DNA of 40,528 bases from an uncultured Actinomycetes bacterium (GTDB lineage Bacteria > Actinomycetota > Acidimicrobiia > Acidimicrobiales > Microtrichaceae), in the NCBI GenBank assembly GCA_903873135.1, contig CAIQNH010000056.1, positions 1-40,528 on the forward strand, in the 5' to 3' direction. The notes beneath the pieces are model-generated. The model made no database searches. It was not told the origin of the DNA and was given only the letters and a program-made list of their open reading frames with translations. Below, piece after piece: positions 16,860 to 25,503 of this stretch (position 1 is the stretch's first letter; every line of letters begins with the position of its first letter). The translations under genes and the position numbers were made by a program.

Positions 16860-17270
16860 ATGGCGACCAAGAAGACCCGGACCATCACCTCGGAGCACAA
16901 GGCGGCCATCGCCGCCGGTCGGACCGAGAGTCGAGCGGTCAAGCACTACCTCGAGGCCCTCGAGCGCAACCGACCCAAGCGGGGTCGCAAGCGCACCCCG
17001 GAGTCGGTCACCAAGCGTCTGTCGTCGATCGACGCCCAGCTAGTCGACGCCGACGTGGTCACCCGCTTGAACCTGATCCAGGAGCGGCTCGACCTCCTCG
17101 CCGAGCTCGAGCGACTCGAGTCCCAGGAGGACATCTCCGCTGCCGAGGCCGAGTTCGTGAAGGTCGCCGCCGCCTACGGGTCCCGCAAGGGCATCTCCTA
17201 CAGCGCCTGGCGTGAGGTCGGGGTCCCCGCTCAGGTGCTCAAGGCCGCCGGGATCTCGCGAGGGGCCTGA
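16860..17270 (+). CDS. 136-residue basic, helical protein of unknown function
   Basis: ATG at 16860 and TGA at 17268 frame a protein with a Lys/Arg-rich first half (MATKKTRTITSEHKAAIAAG, then RNRPKRGRKRTPESVTKRL). A charged helical or coiled-coil middle follows (about residues 55-100, with repeated Leu and Glu). The C-terminal motif is SYSAWREVGVPAQVLKAAGI. I do not recognise a named family; similar C-terminal motifs occur in uncharacterised actinobacterial proteins as far as I recall, and the basic N-terminus suggests nucleic-acid binding. It runs against the purine genes, converging on purQ with 22 bases between stops. Codon use fits the neighbours, so recent transfer is unlikely. Confidence 0.8.
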   Translation: MATKKTRTITSEHKAAIAAGRTESRAVKHYLEALERNRPKRGRKRTPESVTKRLSSIDAQLVDADVVTRLNLIQERLDLLAELERLESQEDISAAEAEFVKVAAAYGSRKGISYSAWREVGVPAQVLKAAGISRGA

Positions 17271-17276
17271 GCCACC

Positions 17277-17290
17277 TCCGGGCGCCCGGA
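17277..17290. terminator. Palindrome between convergent stops of the 136-residue gene and purQ
   Basis: TCCGGGCGCCCGGA is a perfect 14-base palindrome filling the 22-base gap between two convergent stop codons. As RNA it can form a 5-bp stem with a GCGC loop in either direction, so it may serve as a compact bidirectional terminator. There is no U-tract. Confidence 0.35.
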
Positions 17291-17292
17291 TC

Positions 17293-17946
17293 TCAGAGGA
17301 ACGACGCCAGCAACGGTCGACCGTCGGTCGAGCCGAGCAGCTCGTGGCAGGCCCGCTCGGGGTGCGGCATCAGACCGACCACGTTGCGGCCTGCGTTGCA
17401 CACGCCGGCGATGTCGTCGACGGAGCCGTTGGGATTCTCCACGTAGCGCAGGACCACCCGGTCCTCGGCCCGCAGCTCGGCGAGCGTCTCCGGTGAGCAC
17501 GTGTAGTTGCCCTCGAAGTGGTTGATCGGGATGCGCAGCACCGCTCCCGCGGTCGCCCGGTTGGTCAGCGCCGAGTCGGTCGTCTCCACCCGGAGCTCGA
17601 CGGTCTCGCAACGGAACTTCAGCCCGGCGTTCTTCTGGAGCGCACCGGGGAGCAGGCCCGCCTCGGTGAGCACCTGGAAGCCGTTGCAGATCCCGATCAC
17701 CGGGCCGCCCCGGGCCGCGAACTCGGCCACGGCCGACATGACCGGCGAGAACCGCGCGATCGCTCCCGGGCGGAGGTAGTCACCGTGGGCGAACCCGCCG
17801 GCCACGACGACGGCGTCGGCGGCACCGAGGGACGGGCGGTCGTGGAACACGATCTCGGCGGTGGCACCGAGGGACTCCACGGCCTCGACCACGTCGAACT
17901 CGCAGTTGGTCCCGGGGAAGCGGACGACCGCCACGTGTCGGGACAC
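17293..17946 (-). CDS. purQ: Phosphoribosylformylglycinamidine synthase I (glutaminase subunit)
   Basis: The 217-residue class I glutamine amidotransferase supplies ammonia to PurL. It begins VAVVRFPGTNCEFD and has VAGGFAHGDYLRPGAIA, the nucleophile cysteine in VIGICNGFQVL, and the His/Glu pair in GLMPHPERA. GTG at 17946 directly abuts the purS stop. Order and spacing (purC-purS-purQ) show one operon. Confidence 0.96.
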   Translation of the reverse strand: MSRHVAVVRFPGTNCEFDVVEAVESLGATAEIVFHDRPSLGAADAVVVAGGFAHGDYLRPGAIARFSPVMSAVAEFAARGGPVIGICNGFQVLTEAGLLPGALQKNAGLKFRCETVELRVETTDSALTNRATAGAVLRIPINHFEGNYTCSPETLAELRAEDRVVLRYVENPNGSVDDIAGVCNAGRNVVGLMPHPERACHELLGSTDGRPLLASFL

Positions 17947-18213
17947 TCAGCTCACCGGTGTCGCAGCGGGGGTGATCGAGACGGTCGAGTCCTCGATGAC
18001 CGGGTTGGTGAGGAAGCGGTGGCAGAGGTCCTGCACCGTCGCGAGCGCAGCGCCCTCGTCGTCGGCCTCCACGGTGAAGGCGATCGACTTCCCCACCCGG
18101 ACGTCGGCGACGCCGGCGAAGCCGAGCGCGGGCAGCGCCCGCTCGATGGTGGCACCCTGCGGATCAGCGATCCCCGGGCGCAGGCTCACGTTGACCAGGA
18201 CCTCGAACGTCAC
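17947..18213 (-). CDS. purS: Phosphoribosylformylglycinamidine synthase subunit PurS
   Basis: The 88-residue protein (TFEVLVNVSLRPGIADPQG, VADVRVGKSIAFTVEAD) bridges PurL and PurQ and helps channel ammonia in the three-subunit FGAM synthetase. I chose GTG at 18213, since PurS proteins start at this beta strand; an ATG at 18240 would add nine residues (MPWCASIGS). Its TGA abuts the GTG of purQ. Confidence 0.9.
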   Translation of the reverse strand: MTFEVLVNVSLRPGIADPQGATIERALPALGFAGVADVRVGKSIAFTVEADDEGAALATVQDLCHRFLTNPVIEDSTVSITPAATPVS

Positions 18214-18231
18214 GGACCCGATGCTCGCACA

Positions 18232-18250
18232 CCACGGCACCGGTCCGTGG
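18232..18250. promoter_or_regulatory. Inverted repeat between purC and purS
   Basis: CCACGG and CCGTGG flank CACCGGT, which itself contains the palindrome ACCGGT. It sits in the 51-base gap between the purC stop and the purS start. It may be an intra-operon hairpin that tunes expression, or an operator. Confidence 0.35.
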
Positions 18251-18264
18251 CCATCCGGACCGGC

Positions 18265-19182
18265 TCAGGCGCCGGGCCAGTCGGCGAGCGACCGGCCGCA
18301 GATCCGCTCGTACGCCGAGACGTACCGCTCGCGGGTGGCGGCGACCACCTCGTCGGGCAGCGCCGGCGGTGGCGGCGACTTGTCCCAGCCGAGCGACTCG
18401 AGGAAGTCCCGCACCGGCTGCTTGTCGAAGCCCTGGGGGGTGTGGCCGGGCCGCCAGTCCTCGGCCATCCAGTAGCGCGACGAGTCCGGGGTCAGCACCT
18501 CGTCGGCCAGCACCAGCTCGCCGGGGCCGTCGGAGCCGGGTTCGCGGACCACACCCAGCTCGAACTTGGTGTCGGCCAGCAGGAACCCGGCGGCCTCGGC
18601 CCGAGTCGCCGCCCGCTCGAACATGGCCAGGCTCACCGTCCGGGCCCGGTCGGCGAGGTCACCGCCGACCAGGTCGACGGCCCGGTCGAAGTTGATGTTC
18701 TCGTCGTGGTCGCCCACGGCGGCCTTGGTCGACGGGGTGAAGATGGGTTCGGGCAGGCGCTCCGCCTCGACCAGTCCGGCCGGGACCGTGGTGCCGTGGA
18801 TCGTCCCGGTCTCGCGGTACTCCTTCCACGCCGACCCGGTCACGTAGGCGCGGACGATGCACTCGATCGGGAGCATCTCCGCCCGGCGGCACAGCATCAC
18901 CCGGCCGGCGAGCTCGCCGAGCTGCGCGGAGGGTGGCAGGTCGGCGAGGTCGGTGGAGATGAGGTGGTTGCCGACCACGTCGGTGAGCTCGGCGAACCAG
19001 TACGCCGACATGGCCGTGAGGACCCGGCCCTTGTCGGGGACGGGCTCGGCCATCACCACGTCGAACGCCGAGAGGCGATCCGACGCCACCATGAGGAGGC
19101 GTCCGTCGCCGGCGTCGTAGAGGTCGCGCACCTTGCCACGGTGGACGTGCGGCAGGTCCAGCTCGGGCGAGTGGTCGGTCAC
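18265..19182 (-). CDS. purC: Phosphoribosylaminoimidazole-succinocarboxamide synthase (SAICAR synthetase)
   Basis: The 305-residue enzyme joins aspartate to CAIR using ATP. It has HRGKVRDLYDAG, VASDRLSAFDVVM, the IECIVRAYVTGSAWKEY motif, and DTKFELGV with DEVLTPDSSRYW, all standard PurC signatures. Its length matches the longer actinobacterial/yeast-like form. GTG at 19182 overlaps the purB stop by four bases (GTGA), so it follows purB in one operon. Confidence 0.96.
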   Translation of the reverse strand: MTDHSPELDLPHVHRGKVRDLYDAGDGRLLMVASDRLSAFDVVMAEPVPDKGRVLTAMSAYWFAELTDVVGNHLISTDLADLPPSAQLGELAGRVMLCRRAEMLPIECIVRAYVTGSAWKEYRETGTIHGTTVPAGLVEAERLPEPIFTPSTKAAVGDHDENINFDRAVDLVGGDLADRARTVSLAMFERAATRAEAAGFLLADTKFELGVVREPGSDGPGELVLADEVLTPDSSRYWMAEDWRPGHTPQGFDKQPVRDFLESLGWDKSPPPPALPDEVVAATRERYVSAYERICGRSLADWPGA

Positions 19183-20624
19183 AGGATCTCCTGGCCGGCG
19201 TAGCGGGCCGCCACGGGGTGGCGGGAGGCCACCTCCTCGACCCGCGCGACGAAGGCGGCGACCTGGCGGTCGGCGGTCCCGACGAAGGCCGCCGGCTCGC
19301 CCATGGCGGCCCGGACGGCCTCGACGTCGAGCCCGAGACGGGGGTCGGCGCCGAGCCGCTCGGCCAGGTCGTTGGTGTCGGAACCCGCGGACCGCATGTC
19401 GAGGGCCACGGCGACGGCGTGCTCCTTGATGACCTCGTGGGCCGACTCACGGCCCACCCCGGCACGGACGGCGGCCACGAGCACCTTCGTCGTGGCCAGG
19501 AACGGCAGGTAGCGCCGCAGCTCGCGGTCGATGACGGCCGGGTAGGCGCCGAAGCCACCCAGCACGTCGAGCAGCGTCTGGAACACGCCGTCGGCGGCGA
19601 AGCAGGCGTCCGGCAGCAGCACCCGCCGGACCACCGAGCAGCTGACGTCACCCTCGTTCCACTGCTCGCCGGCGAGGCCGGCCGCCATCGCCAGGTGCCC
19701 GTTGAGGATCACCCGGAAGCCGCCGATCCGCTCGCAGCTGCGTGCGTTCATCTTGTGCGGCATCGCCGAGGAACCGACCTGACCGTCGCGGAACCCCTCG
19801 GTGACCAGCTCGTTGCCGGCCATCAGCCGGATCGTGAGCGCCAGCGACGCCGGGCCGTCGACCAGCTGGACGAGCGCCGAGACCACGTCGAGGTCGAGCG
19901 ACCTCGGGTACACCTGACCGACGCTCGACAGCACGTGCTCGAACCCGAGGTGCTCCGCGACGAGCCGCTCGAGCTCGTCGACTCGCTCGGGGTCACCGAG
20001 CAGGTCGAGCTGGTCCTGCTGGGTGCCGACCGGACCCTTGAGCCCCCGCATCGGGTAGCGACCGATCAGGTGCTCGAGACGGTCGAGCGCCACCAGCAGC
20101 TCCTCCCCGGCGTTCGCGAACCGCTTGCCGAGCGTGGTCACCTGCGCCGCCACGTTGTGGCTGCGCCCGACGAGCGCGGTGTCGCTGTGCTCGGCGGCCA
20201 CCGAGGCGAGCGACACGAGCGATGCGACGGCGCGGTCTCGCACCAGTTCGAGACTGCGTCGGACCTGGAGCTGCTCGACGTTCTCCGTCAGGTCGCGGCT
20301 GGTCATGGCCGTGTGGGCGTGCTGGTGCCCCGCCAGGTCGGAGAACTCGTCCAGCCGGGCCTTGACGTCGTGGCGGGTCGTCCGCTCGCGCTCGTCGATC
20401 GACGCCAGGTCCACCCGGTCGACGACCCGCTCGTAGTCGACGATCGCCTCCTCCGGGATGTCCACGCCGAGCTCGGCCTGGGCCCGCATCACCGCGATCC
20501 ACAGGCGGCGCTCGAGGACGACCTTGTGCTCCGGCGACCAGAGCTCCACCAGCTCCGGGCTGGCGTAGCGGGCGGCGAGGACGTTCGGGACGACCGGGAC
20601 GGCGGGGGTCCGGGGTGGTCTCAT
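19179..20624 (-). CDS. purB: Adenylosuccinate lyase
   Basis: The 481-residue fumarase-superfamily enzyme cleaves SAICAR and adenylosuccinate. Motifs are the TSRDLTEN stretch with the preceding GHQHAHTAMT, VGRSHNVAAQVTTLGKRFA, and the family signature GSSAMPHKMNARSCE carrying the catalytic serine. ATG at 20624 follows GGGGAGA; an in-frame extension to 20759 would add non-conserved sequence overlapping the divergent gene and was rejected. It heads purB-purC-purS-purQ. Confidence 0.96.
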   Translation of the reverse strand: MRPPRTPAVPVVPNVLAARYASPELVELWSPEHKVVLERRLWIAVMRAQAELGVDIPEEAIVDYERVVDRVDLASIDERERTTRHDVKARLDEFSDLAGHQHAHTAMTSRDLTENVEQLQVRRSLELVRDRAVASLVSLASVAAEHSDTALVGRSHNVAAQVTTLGKRFANAGEELLVALDRLEHLIGRYPMRGLKGPVGTQQDQLDLLGDPERVDELERLVAEHLGFEHVLSSVGQVYPRSLDLDVVSALVQLVDGPASLALTIRLMAGNELVTEGFRDGQVGSSAMPHKMNARSCERIGGFRVILNGHLAMAAGLAGEQWNEGDVSCSVVRRVLLPDACFAADGVFQTLLDVLGGFGAYPAVIDRELRRYLPFLATTKVLVAAVRAGVGRESAHEVIKEHAVAVALDMRSAGSDTNDLAERLGADPRLGLDVEAVRAAMGEPAAFVGTADRQVAAFVARVEEVASRHPVAARYAGQEIL

Positions 20625-20726
20625 GGGGCCATTCTCCCCGACGGAGTGGGTCGTGTGGACCACTGGGCTGTCGCTCCCCGGTCCGCGTGCCGATGGGCGT
20701 GGTGGAGTTCTCGGGAGGTGGGCACC

Positions 20727-21065
20727 GTGGACATCGTCTGCCAGACACATCCGAACCACTCGGCGGTCGAGGTGTGCGACCGGTGCGCCAGGACGCTGTG
20801 CGACCAGTGCGCAGTGGGCGTCGGGGCGTCGGCCGCACGCTGCGGGTCCTGTGCGCTCGTCGGCGCCGGCGTGCGGTGCCGCGAGTCCCGGCCGGCCGCC
20901 TCGCGGCGCACCGTGCGGTCGTTGCGTCGGGCGCTGCTCGACGCCCGCGCCTCAGGTGCCGCCGACGAGTCGCCTGCGCCGACCGGCGCGCCGGCGGGGA
21001 GCGACCGGACGGTCGACGGGTGGTGGTCCGACGAGGGACCGTCCGGCTGGACCCGCCGGTTCTGA
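20727..21065 (+). CDS. Small B-box-like zinc-binding protein
   Basis: The 112-residue protein begins MDIVCQTHPNHSAVEVC and continues CDRCARTLCDQC, ending the domain with CGSC. This is the C-x2-H, C-x2-C, C-x2-C, C-x2-C spacing of the B-box-like zinc domain found at the N-terminus of actinobacterial rhomboid proteins. Here no membrane region follows, only an Arg-rich stretch and a low-complexity Ala/Pro tail ending WWSDEGPSGWTRRF. The start is GTG at 20727 behind GGGAGGTGG. It diverges from purB and converges on purE. The function is unknown; a protein-protein or regulatory role is a guess. Confidence 0.75.
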   Translation: MDIVCQTHPNHSAVEVCDRCARTLCDQCAVGVGASAARCGSCALVGAGVRCRESRPAASRRTVRSLRRALLDARASGAADESPAPTGAPAGSDRTVDGWWSDEGPSGWTRRF

Positions 21066-21067
21066 CC

Positions 21068-21092
21068 GGTCCGGTCGACCAGCGACCGGACC
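21068..21092. terminator. 9-bp hairpin after the zinc protein gene
   Basis: GGTCCGGTC and GACCGGACC pair perfectly around the loop GACCAGC, starting 3 bases after the stop of the zinc protein gene. It lies in the convergent gap with purE. There is no U-tract. It is the strongest terminator-like stem seen in the window and could act in both directions. Confidence 0.5.
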
Positions 21093-21141
21093 CGGGAGGC
21101 GACCGGACACGTCCACCGATCGACGACCCGTGGACCCCACC

Positions 21142-21639
21142 TCACCGTTCGAGCTGCTCGTCCTGGTCGAGCGCGTGTCGCTCCAGGCCCACCCGGTAGG
21201 CGTCGAGCTGCTCGGCCAGGCCCTCGTCGGCGGTCGCCAGGATCCGCACGGCGAGCAGTCCGGCGTTGAGGGCGCCGCCGATGGCCGTGGTGGCCACCGG
21301 GACCCCGCCGGGCATCTGGACGATCGAGTGGAGCGAGTCGGTCCCACCCAGGTGCCGGGTGGGCACCGGGACGCCGACCACGGGGAGGGTGGTCAGCGAG
21401 GCCACCATGCCCGGCAGGTGCGCAGCGCCACCGGCGCCGGCGATCACCACCCGCAGGCCACGGGACCGCGCCGTGCGGGCGTAGTCGAACATGCGCTCGG
21501 GGCTGCGGTGGGCCGAGACGACCCGGATCTCGAAGGGCACGCCGAACTCGGCGAGGACGTCGGCGGCCGGCTGCATGGTCGGCAGGTCCGACGCGCTACC
21601 CATGATCACGCCGACCAGTGGATCGTTGGTGTCGCTCAC
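21142..21639 (-). CDS. purE: N5-carboxyaminoimidazole ribonucleotide mutase
   Basis: The 165-residue class I PurE moves the carboxyl of N5-CAIR to C4. It has [47 protein letters not shown] and [10 protein letters not shown], the full active-site set. GTG at 21639 follows GGGAGGATGG; an upstream start at 21690 would add 17 poorly conserved residues. It lies 47 bases after purK, its usual partner. Confidence 0.95.
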   Translation of the reverse strand: MSDTNDPLVGVIMGSASDLPTMQPAADVLAEFGVPFEIRVVSAHRSPERMFDYARTARSRGLRVVIAGAGGAAHLPGMVASLTTLPVVGVPVPTRHLGGTDSLHSIVQMPGGVPVATTAIGGALNAGLLAVRILATADEGLAEQLDAYRVGLERHALDQDEQLER

Positions 21640-21686
21640 CGGACCATCCTCCCACGCCGACGGCGAGCGGCTCCCGTCCGTTGGGC

Positions 21687-22844
21687 TCACGCAGGACCGG
21701 CGAGCACCTCGGCGGCCGTCCGGGCCCGACGTCGGGTCGACTCCCGGTGCGCACCCACCACGGTGACGTGGCCGATCTTCCGGCCGGGACGGGCCTGCTT
21801 GCCGTACAGGTGCAGGTGCGCCTCCGGGACCTCGGCGAGCGCGTCCGCCTGACGGTCCCGGGGGTCGGCGTCGGTCGACCCCACGACGTTGACCATGGTG
21901 GCGGCACCGGCCACCGGGTCGGTGGGGCCGAGCGGCCAGTCGAGGACAGCCCGCAGGTGCTGGGCGAACTGCGAGGTGGCGCAGCCCTCGATCGTCAGGT
22001 GCCCGCTGTTGTGGACCCGGGGCGCGACCTCGTTGACGACCACCTCCGGGTCGTCGGGGTCACCGACCAGGAACAGCTCGACGGCGAGCACGCCCACCGA
22101 ACCGGCCGCCTCGGCCACGGCGACGGCGACGGCGAGCGCCCGTTCCTCGACCTCGGGTGGCCACCCCGACGGCAGGACCACCTCGTCGCACATGCCGTCG
22201 ACCTGCACCGTCTCGAGCACCGGCCAGGTGACCGACTGACCTCCCGGCCGACGGGCCACCAGGACGGCCACCTCGCCCACGAGGGGCAGCTCGGGCTCGA
22301 GGACCAGGGGGGCACCGGTCCAGTCCGCCACGAACCGGGCGAGCTCGTCGGGCTCGAGCATCCACACCCCCCGACCGTCGTACCCGCCGCGGCTCGCCTT
22401 GACCACGACCCGGGACCCCGGAGGCACGGCGCGTCCCACGAACGTCGCCGCATCCTCGACCGCCGACGCCGGGTCGTCGAGCACCTCGAAGTCGGGCACC
22501 GGCAGCCCGGCGGCGGCGAAGGTCCGCCGTTGGTGGGCCTTGTCGGAACAGCGCAGCGTGGCGACCGACGGACGGACCACGACCCCGGCGGCCTCCAGCC
22601 GCTCGAGCGCGGCGTGGTCCACGTTCTCGTGGTCGAAGGTGACCACGTCGGCACCTTCGGCGAGCCGGGCCAGGGCGGCCTCGTCGTCGGGCGCGCCGAC
22701 GACGACGTCGGTCACGACCTCGCTCGCACCCTCGTCGCCGGGTGCGGCGAGCACCCGCAGTCGGACACCGAGGGGCGAGGCCGCCTCGGCGAGCATCCGG
22801 GCCAGCTGGCCGCCACCGACGACGGCGACGACGGGCGGGCTCAC
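21687..22844 (-). CDS. purK: N5-carboxyaminoimidazole ribonucleotide synthase
   Basis: The 385-residue ATP-grasp enzyme makes N5-CAIR from AIR, bicarbonate and ATP. It begins [18 protein letters not shown] and contains [28 protein letters not shown], and the C-terminal ATP-grasp segment [22 protein letters not shown] at 22844 overlaps the purD stop by four bases. Together with PurE it gives the two-enzyme bacterial route to CAIR. Confidence 0.95.
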   Translation of the reverse strand: MSPPVVAVVGGGQLARMLAEAASPLGVRLRVLAAPGDEGASEVVTDVVVGAPDDEAALARLAEGADVVTFDHENVDHAALERLEAAGVVVRPSVATLRCSDKAHQRRTFAAAGLPVPDFEVLDDPASAVEDAATFVGRAVPPGSRVVVKASRGGYDGRGVWMLEPDELARFVADWTGAPLVLEPELPLVGEVAVLVARRPGGQSVTWPVLETVQVDGMCDEVVLPSGWPPEVEERALAVAVAVAEAAGSVGVLAVELFLVGDPDDPEVVVNEVAPRVHNSGHLTIEGCATSQFAQHLRAVLDWPLGPTDPVAGAATMVNVVGSTDADPRDRQADALAEVPEAHLHLYGKQARPGRKIGHVTVVGAHRESTRRRARTAAEVLAGPA

Positions 22845-24055
22845 GCGGACGCGGCGATGTCGCGCCGCACGACGAGTCCGGGCCACGAGATCGCCTCGAC
22901 ACCCCGGTAGGCGACCTCCCGGGCGGCGGCCACGTCGGGGCCCCGGCCGCAGACGTTCAGGACCCGGCCACCGGCGGTCACCAGCGCACCGTCGGGCCCG
23001 GCACCCACGCCGGCGCAGTAGACCGACACACCGTCGAGCGACCGGGCATCGTCGAGCCCCGCGATCACGTCACCGGTCCTCGGCGACGACGGGTAGCCCT
23101 CGGCGGCCAGCACCACCGTCACCTGGGCGGCGTCGCTGAACTCGGGGGGCTGCTCGATGCGACCGGCAGCCGCCTGGGCCAGGAGCTCGCCCAGGTCCGA
23201 CCGGAGCCTCGGGAGCACCACCTGGGTCTCGGGGTCACCGAAGCGCACGTTGAACTCGATCAGCCGGGGGCCGTCGGCGGTGAACATGAGGCCGGCGTAC
23301 AGCACGCCGCGGTAGTCGATCCCCCGACGGCGGAGTTCGTCGAGGGTCGGCTGGACGAATCGTGCGAGCACGTCGTCGACCACGTCACCCGCAGCGATGG
23401 CCACCGGCGAGTAGGCGCCCATGCCGCCGGTGTTGGGCCCGGTGTCACCCTCGCCGATCCGCTTGAAGTCCTGCGCGGGCGCGAGCGCCACGGCGCGGGT
23501 GCCGTCGCAGACCGCGAGCACGGAGAGCTCCGGTCCGACCAGTCCCTCCTCGATCACGACGGTGCGGCCGGCGTCTCCGAACGCCGCGCCGGAGAGGTAG
23601 TCGGCCACGCCGGCCCGCGCCTCGTCGAGCGACTCCGTGACGAGCACACCCTTGCCCGCCGCCAGGCCGTCGGTCTTGACGACGTAGGGAGGGCGGAGCG
23701 TCGCGAGGAAGGCCACCGCAGGCTCGACCTCCGTGAACGACTCGTAGGCGGCGGTCGGGACACCGGCGGCGGAGACCACCTCCTTCATCCACGCCTTGGA
23801 CCCCTCGAGGCGCGCTCCGTCGGCACCGGGACCGAACACGAGTCGCCCAGCGGCCCGGAGCCGGTCGGCGAGCCCGTCGACGAGCGGAGCCTCGGGACCG
23901 ACGACGAACAGGTCGGCGTCGATCGCCTCGGGGTCGTCCGGGACGGAACCGGGGATCCCGGGGTTGCCGGGCGTGACGACGACCTGGTGGTGCCGGGCGA
24001 GCACGTCGGCGAGCGCGTGCTCACGACCGCCCGAGCCGACCACGCAGATCCTCAC
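22841..24055 (-). CDS. purD: Phosphoribosylamine-glycine ligase (GAR synthetase)
   Basis: The 404-residue ATP-grasp enzyme makes glycinamide ribonucleotide. It has the N-terminal ICVVGSGGREHALA, then FVVGPEAPLVDGLAD, the ATP site PYVVKTDGLAAGKGVLV, and the PurD signature LIEFNVRFGDPETQVVLPRL. GTG at 24055 follows GGAGGTCGCGGG. It leads purD-purK-purE and follows purA after 46 bases. Confidence 0.96.
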   Translation of the reverse strand: MRICVVGSGGREHALADVLARHHQVVVTPGNPGIPGSVPDDPEAIDADLFVVGPEAPLVDGLADRLRAAGRLVFGPGADGARLEGSKAWMKEVVSAAGVPTAAYESFTEVEPAVAFLATLRPPYVVKTDGLAAGKGVLVTESLDEARAGVADYLSGAAFGDAGRTVVIEEGLVGPELSVLAVCDGTRAVALAPAQDFKRIGEGDTGPNTGGMGAYSPVAIAAGDVVDDVLARFVQPTLDELRRRGIDYRGVLYAGLMFTADGPRLIEFNVRFGDPETQVVLPRLRSDLGELLAQAAAGRIEQPPEFSDAAQVTVVLAAEGYPSSPRTGDVIAGLDDARSLDGVSVYCAGVGAGPDGALVTAGGRVLNVCGRGPDVAAAREVAYRGVEAISWPGLVVRRDIAASA

Positions 24056-24101
24056 CCCGCGACCTCCGCCGGGCCGTGGTCGCCCGCCTGCACCCGACCG
24101 A

Positions 24102-25391
24102 TCACCGCGCCGCGTCGCTGAAGTGGACGTACTGGTCCCGGCCCGGCCCGGTGCCGACGAACGTCACCGGCACGCCGACCTGCTCCTCGAGGAACTCGAG
24201 GTAGGCGACCGCCTCGGCGGGGAGCTGGTGCCGTTCGGTCGCCGTGCTGAGGTCGGTCCCCCACCCGGGCAGGTCCTCGTAGACGGGGACCGCCGAGTGC
24301 AGGTCGGACTGGTGGTAGGGCAGGTGGTCGTGGCGAACGCCGTCGACGTCGTAGGCCACGCACACGCGCAGCGTGTCGAGTCCGTCGAGGATGTCGAGCT
24401 TGGTGATGGCCAGCTCCGACAGCGAGTTGACCCGCACCGCGTGGCGCAGCATGACGGCGTCGAACCACCCGGGCCGGCGACGACGTCCGGTGTTCGTCCC
24501 GAACTCCCGCCCGACGGTCACCAGGTGGTCGCCGACCTCGTCGGCGAGCTCGGTCGGGAACGGTCCGGCACCGACCCGGGTCACGTAGGCCTTGGCGATG
24601 CCGACGACCCGTTCGATCGCACGCGGCCCCACGCCGGCGCCCGTGCACGCCCCGCCCGCCACCGGGTTGGACGACGTGACGAAGGGGTAGGTGCCCTGGT
24701 CGAGGTCCAGGAACGTGGCCTGGGCACCCTCGAACAGCACGTTCGCCCCGGACTCGAGCGCGTCGTGCACCAGCGACACCGTGTCGGCGATGTAGGGCTC
24801 GACCTGCGGTGCCACCTCGGCGAGCACCCGGTCGGCCAGCGCGTCCGGGTCCTCGGGCAGACGGTTGTAGACCCGCGTGAACACCTTGTTCTTGTCGCCG
24901 AGCACGGCAGTCAGCTTCTGCCGGAAGATCTCCGGGTCGAGCAGGTCCTGCACCCGGATGCCGACCCGCATCGCCTTGTCGGCGTAGGCCGGGCCGATGC
25001 CGCGCTTGGTGGTGCCGAGCTTGTTCTTGCCGAGGTACCGCTCGGTGAGCCGGTCGAGCTCCTGGTGGTACGGGAGGATGAGGTGGGCGTTGCCGCTGAC
25101 CCGGAGGCGCGAGCAGTCGACCCCCTTGGCCTCGAGCGTCGCCACCTCGGCGAGCAGCACGAACGGGTCGACCACCACGCCGTTGCCGATGACCGGGGTG
25201 ATGTGGTCGTAGAGCACGCCCGAGGGCACCAGCTGGAGGGCGAACGACTCACCGTCGACGACCAGGGTGTGGCCGGCGTTGTGTCCGCCCTGGTAGCGGA
25301 CGACGACCTGCATCTCCTTGGCGATGAGGTCGGTGAGCTTGCCCTTGCCCTCGTCCCCCCACTGGGTGCCCACCACGACGGTCGCCGGCAC
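24102..25391 (-). CDS. purA: Adenylosuccinate synthetase
   Basis: The 429-residue GTPase joins IMP and aspartate, the first step to AMP. It begins [20 protein letters not shown] with the phosphate-binding loop, then [29 protein letters not shown], and [25 protein letters not shown] chose GTG at 25391, preceded by GAGGAGGATCCGC with ideal spacing, over the GTG at 25409 that adds six basic residues. A TAGTGT box at 25448 may drive purA-purD-purK-purE. Confidence 0.96.
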   Translation of the reverse strand: MPATVVVGTQWGDEGKGKLTDLIAKEMQVVVRYQGGHNAGHTLVVDGESFALQLVPSGVLYDHITPVIGNGVVVDPFVLLAEVATLEAKGVDCSRLRVSGNAHLILPYHQELDRLTERYLGKNKLGTTKRGIGPAYADKAMRVGIRVQDLLDPEIFRQKLTAVLGDKNKVFTRVYNRLPEDPDALADRVLAEVAPQVEPYIADTVSLVHDALESGANVLFEGAQATFLDLDQGTYPFVTSSNPVAGGACTGAGVGPRAIERVVGIAKAYVTRVGAGPFPTELADEVGDHLVTVGREFGTNTGRRRRPGWFDAVMLRHAVRVNSLSELAITKLDILDGLDTLRVCVAYDVDGVRHDHLPYHQSDLHSAVPVYEDLPGWGTDLSTATERHQLPAEAVAYLEFLEEQVGVPVTFVGTGPGRDQYVHFSDAAR

Positions 25392-25442
25392 GCGGATCCT
25401 CCTCGTCACGGACCCGCGGTTCGCCGCAGGCCACGGCGGACG

Positions 25443-25448
25443 ACACTA
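25443..25448 (-). promoter_or_regulatory. Candidate -10 box TAGTGT for purA
   Basis: Minus-strand TAGTGT in a GGTAGTGTCG context lies 51 bases before the purA GTG, giving a leader of about 45 bases with a strong ribosome site. This fits a normally led transcript, in contrast to purL. Confidence 0.35.
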
Positions 25449-25480
25449 CCGCCCCGACCCCACGTGACGGGACGGGGACA

Positions 25481-25497
25481 CCCGGCCGGCGGCCGGG
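25481..25497 (-). terminator. GC-rich hairpin after clpB
   Basis: CCCGGCC and GGCCGGG flank a GGC loop, beginning 6 bases after the clpB stop on the minus strand. There is no U-tract. It probably separates clpB from the purA promoter. Confidence 0.4.
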
Positions 25498-25503
25498 GCC
25501 GCG

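Noticed and set aside
16860..21065. The two small opposing genes as a toxin-antitoxin or mobile insertion
   Set aside because: They are far apart, have no flanking repeats or integrase, match the local base composition and lack toxin motifs.
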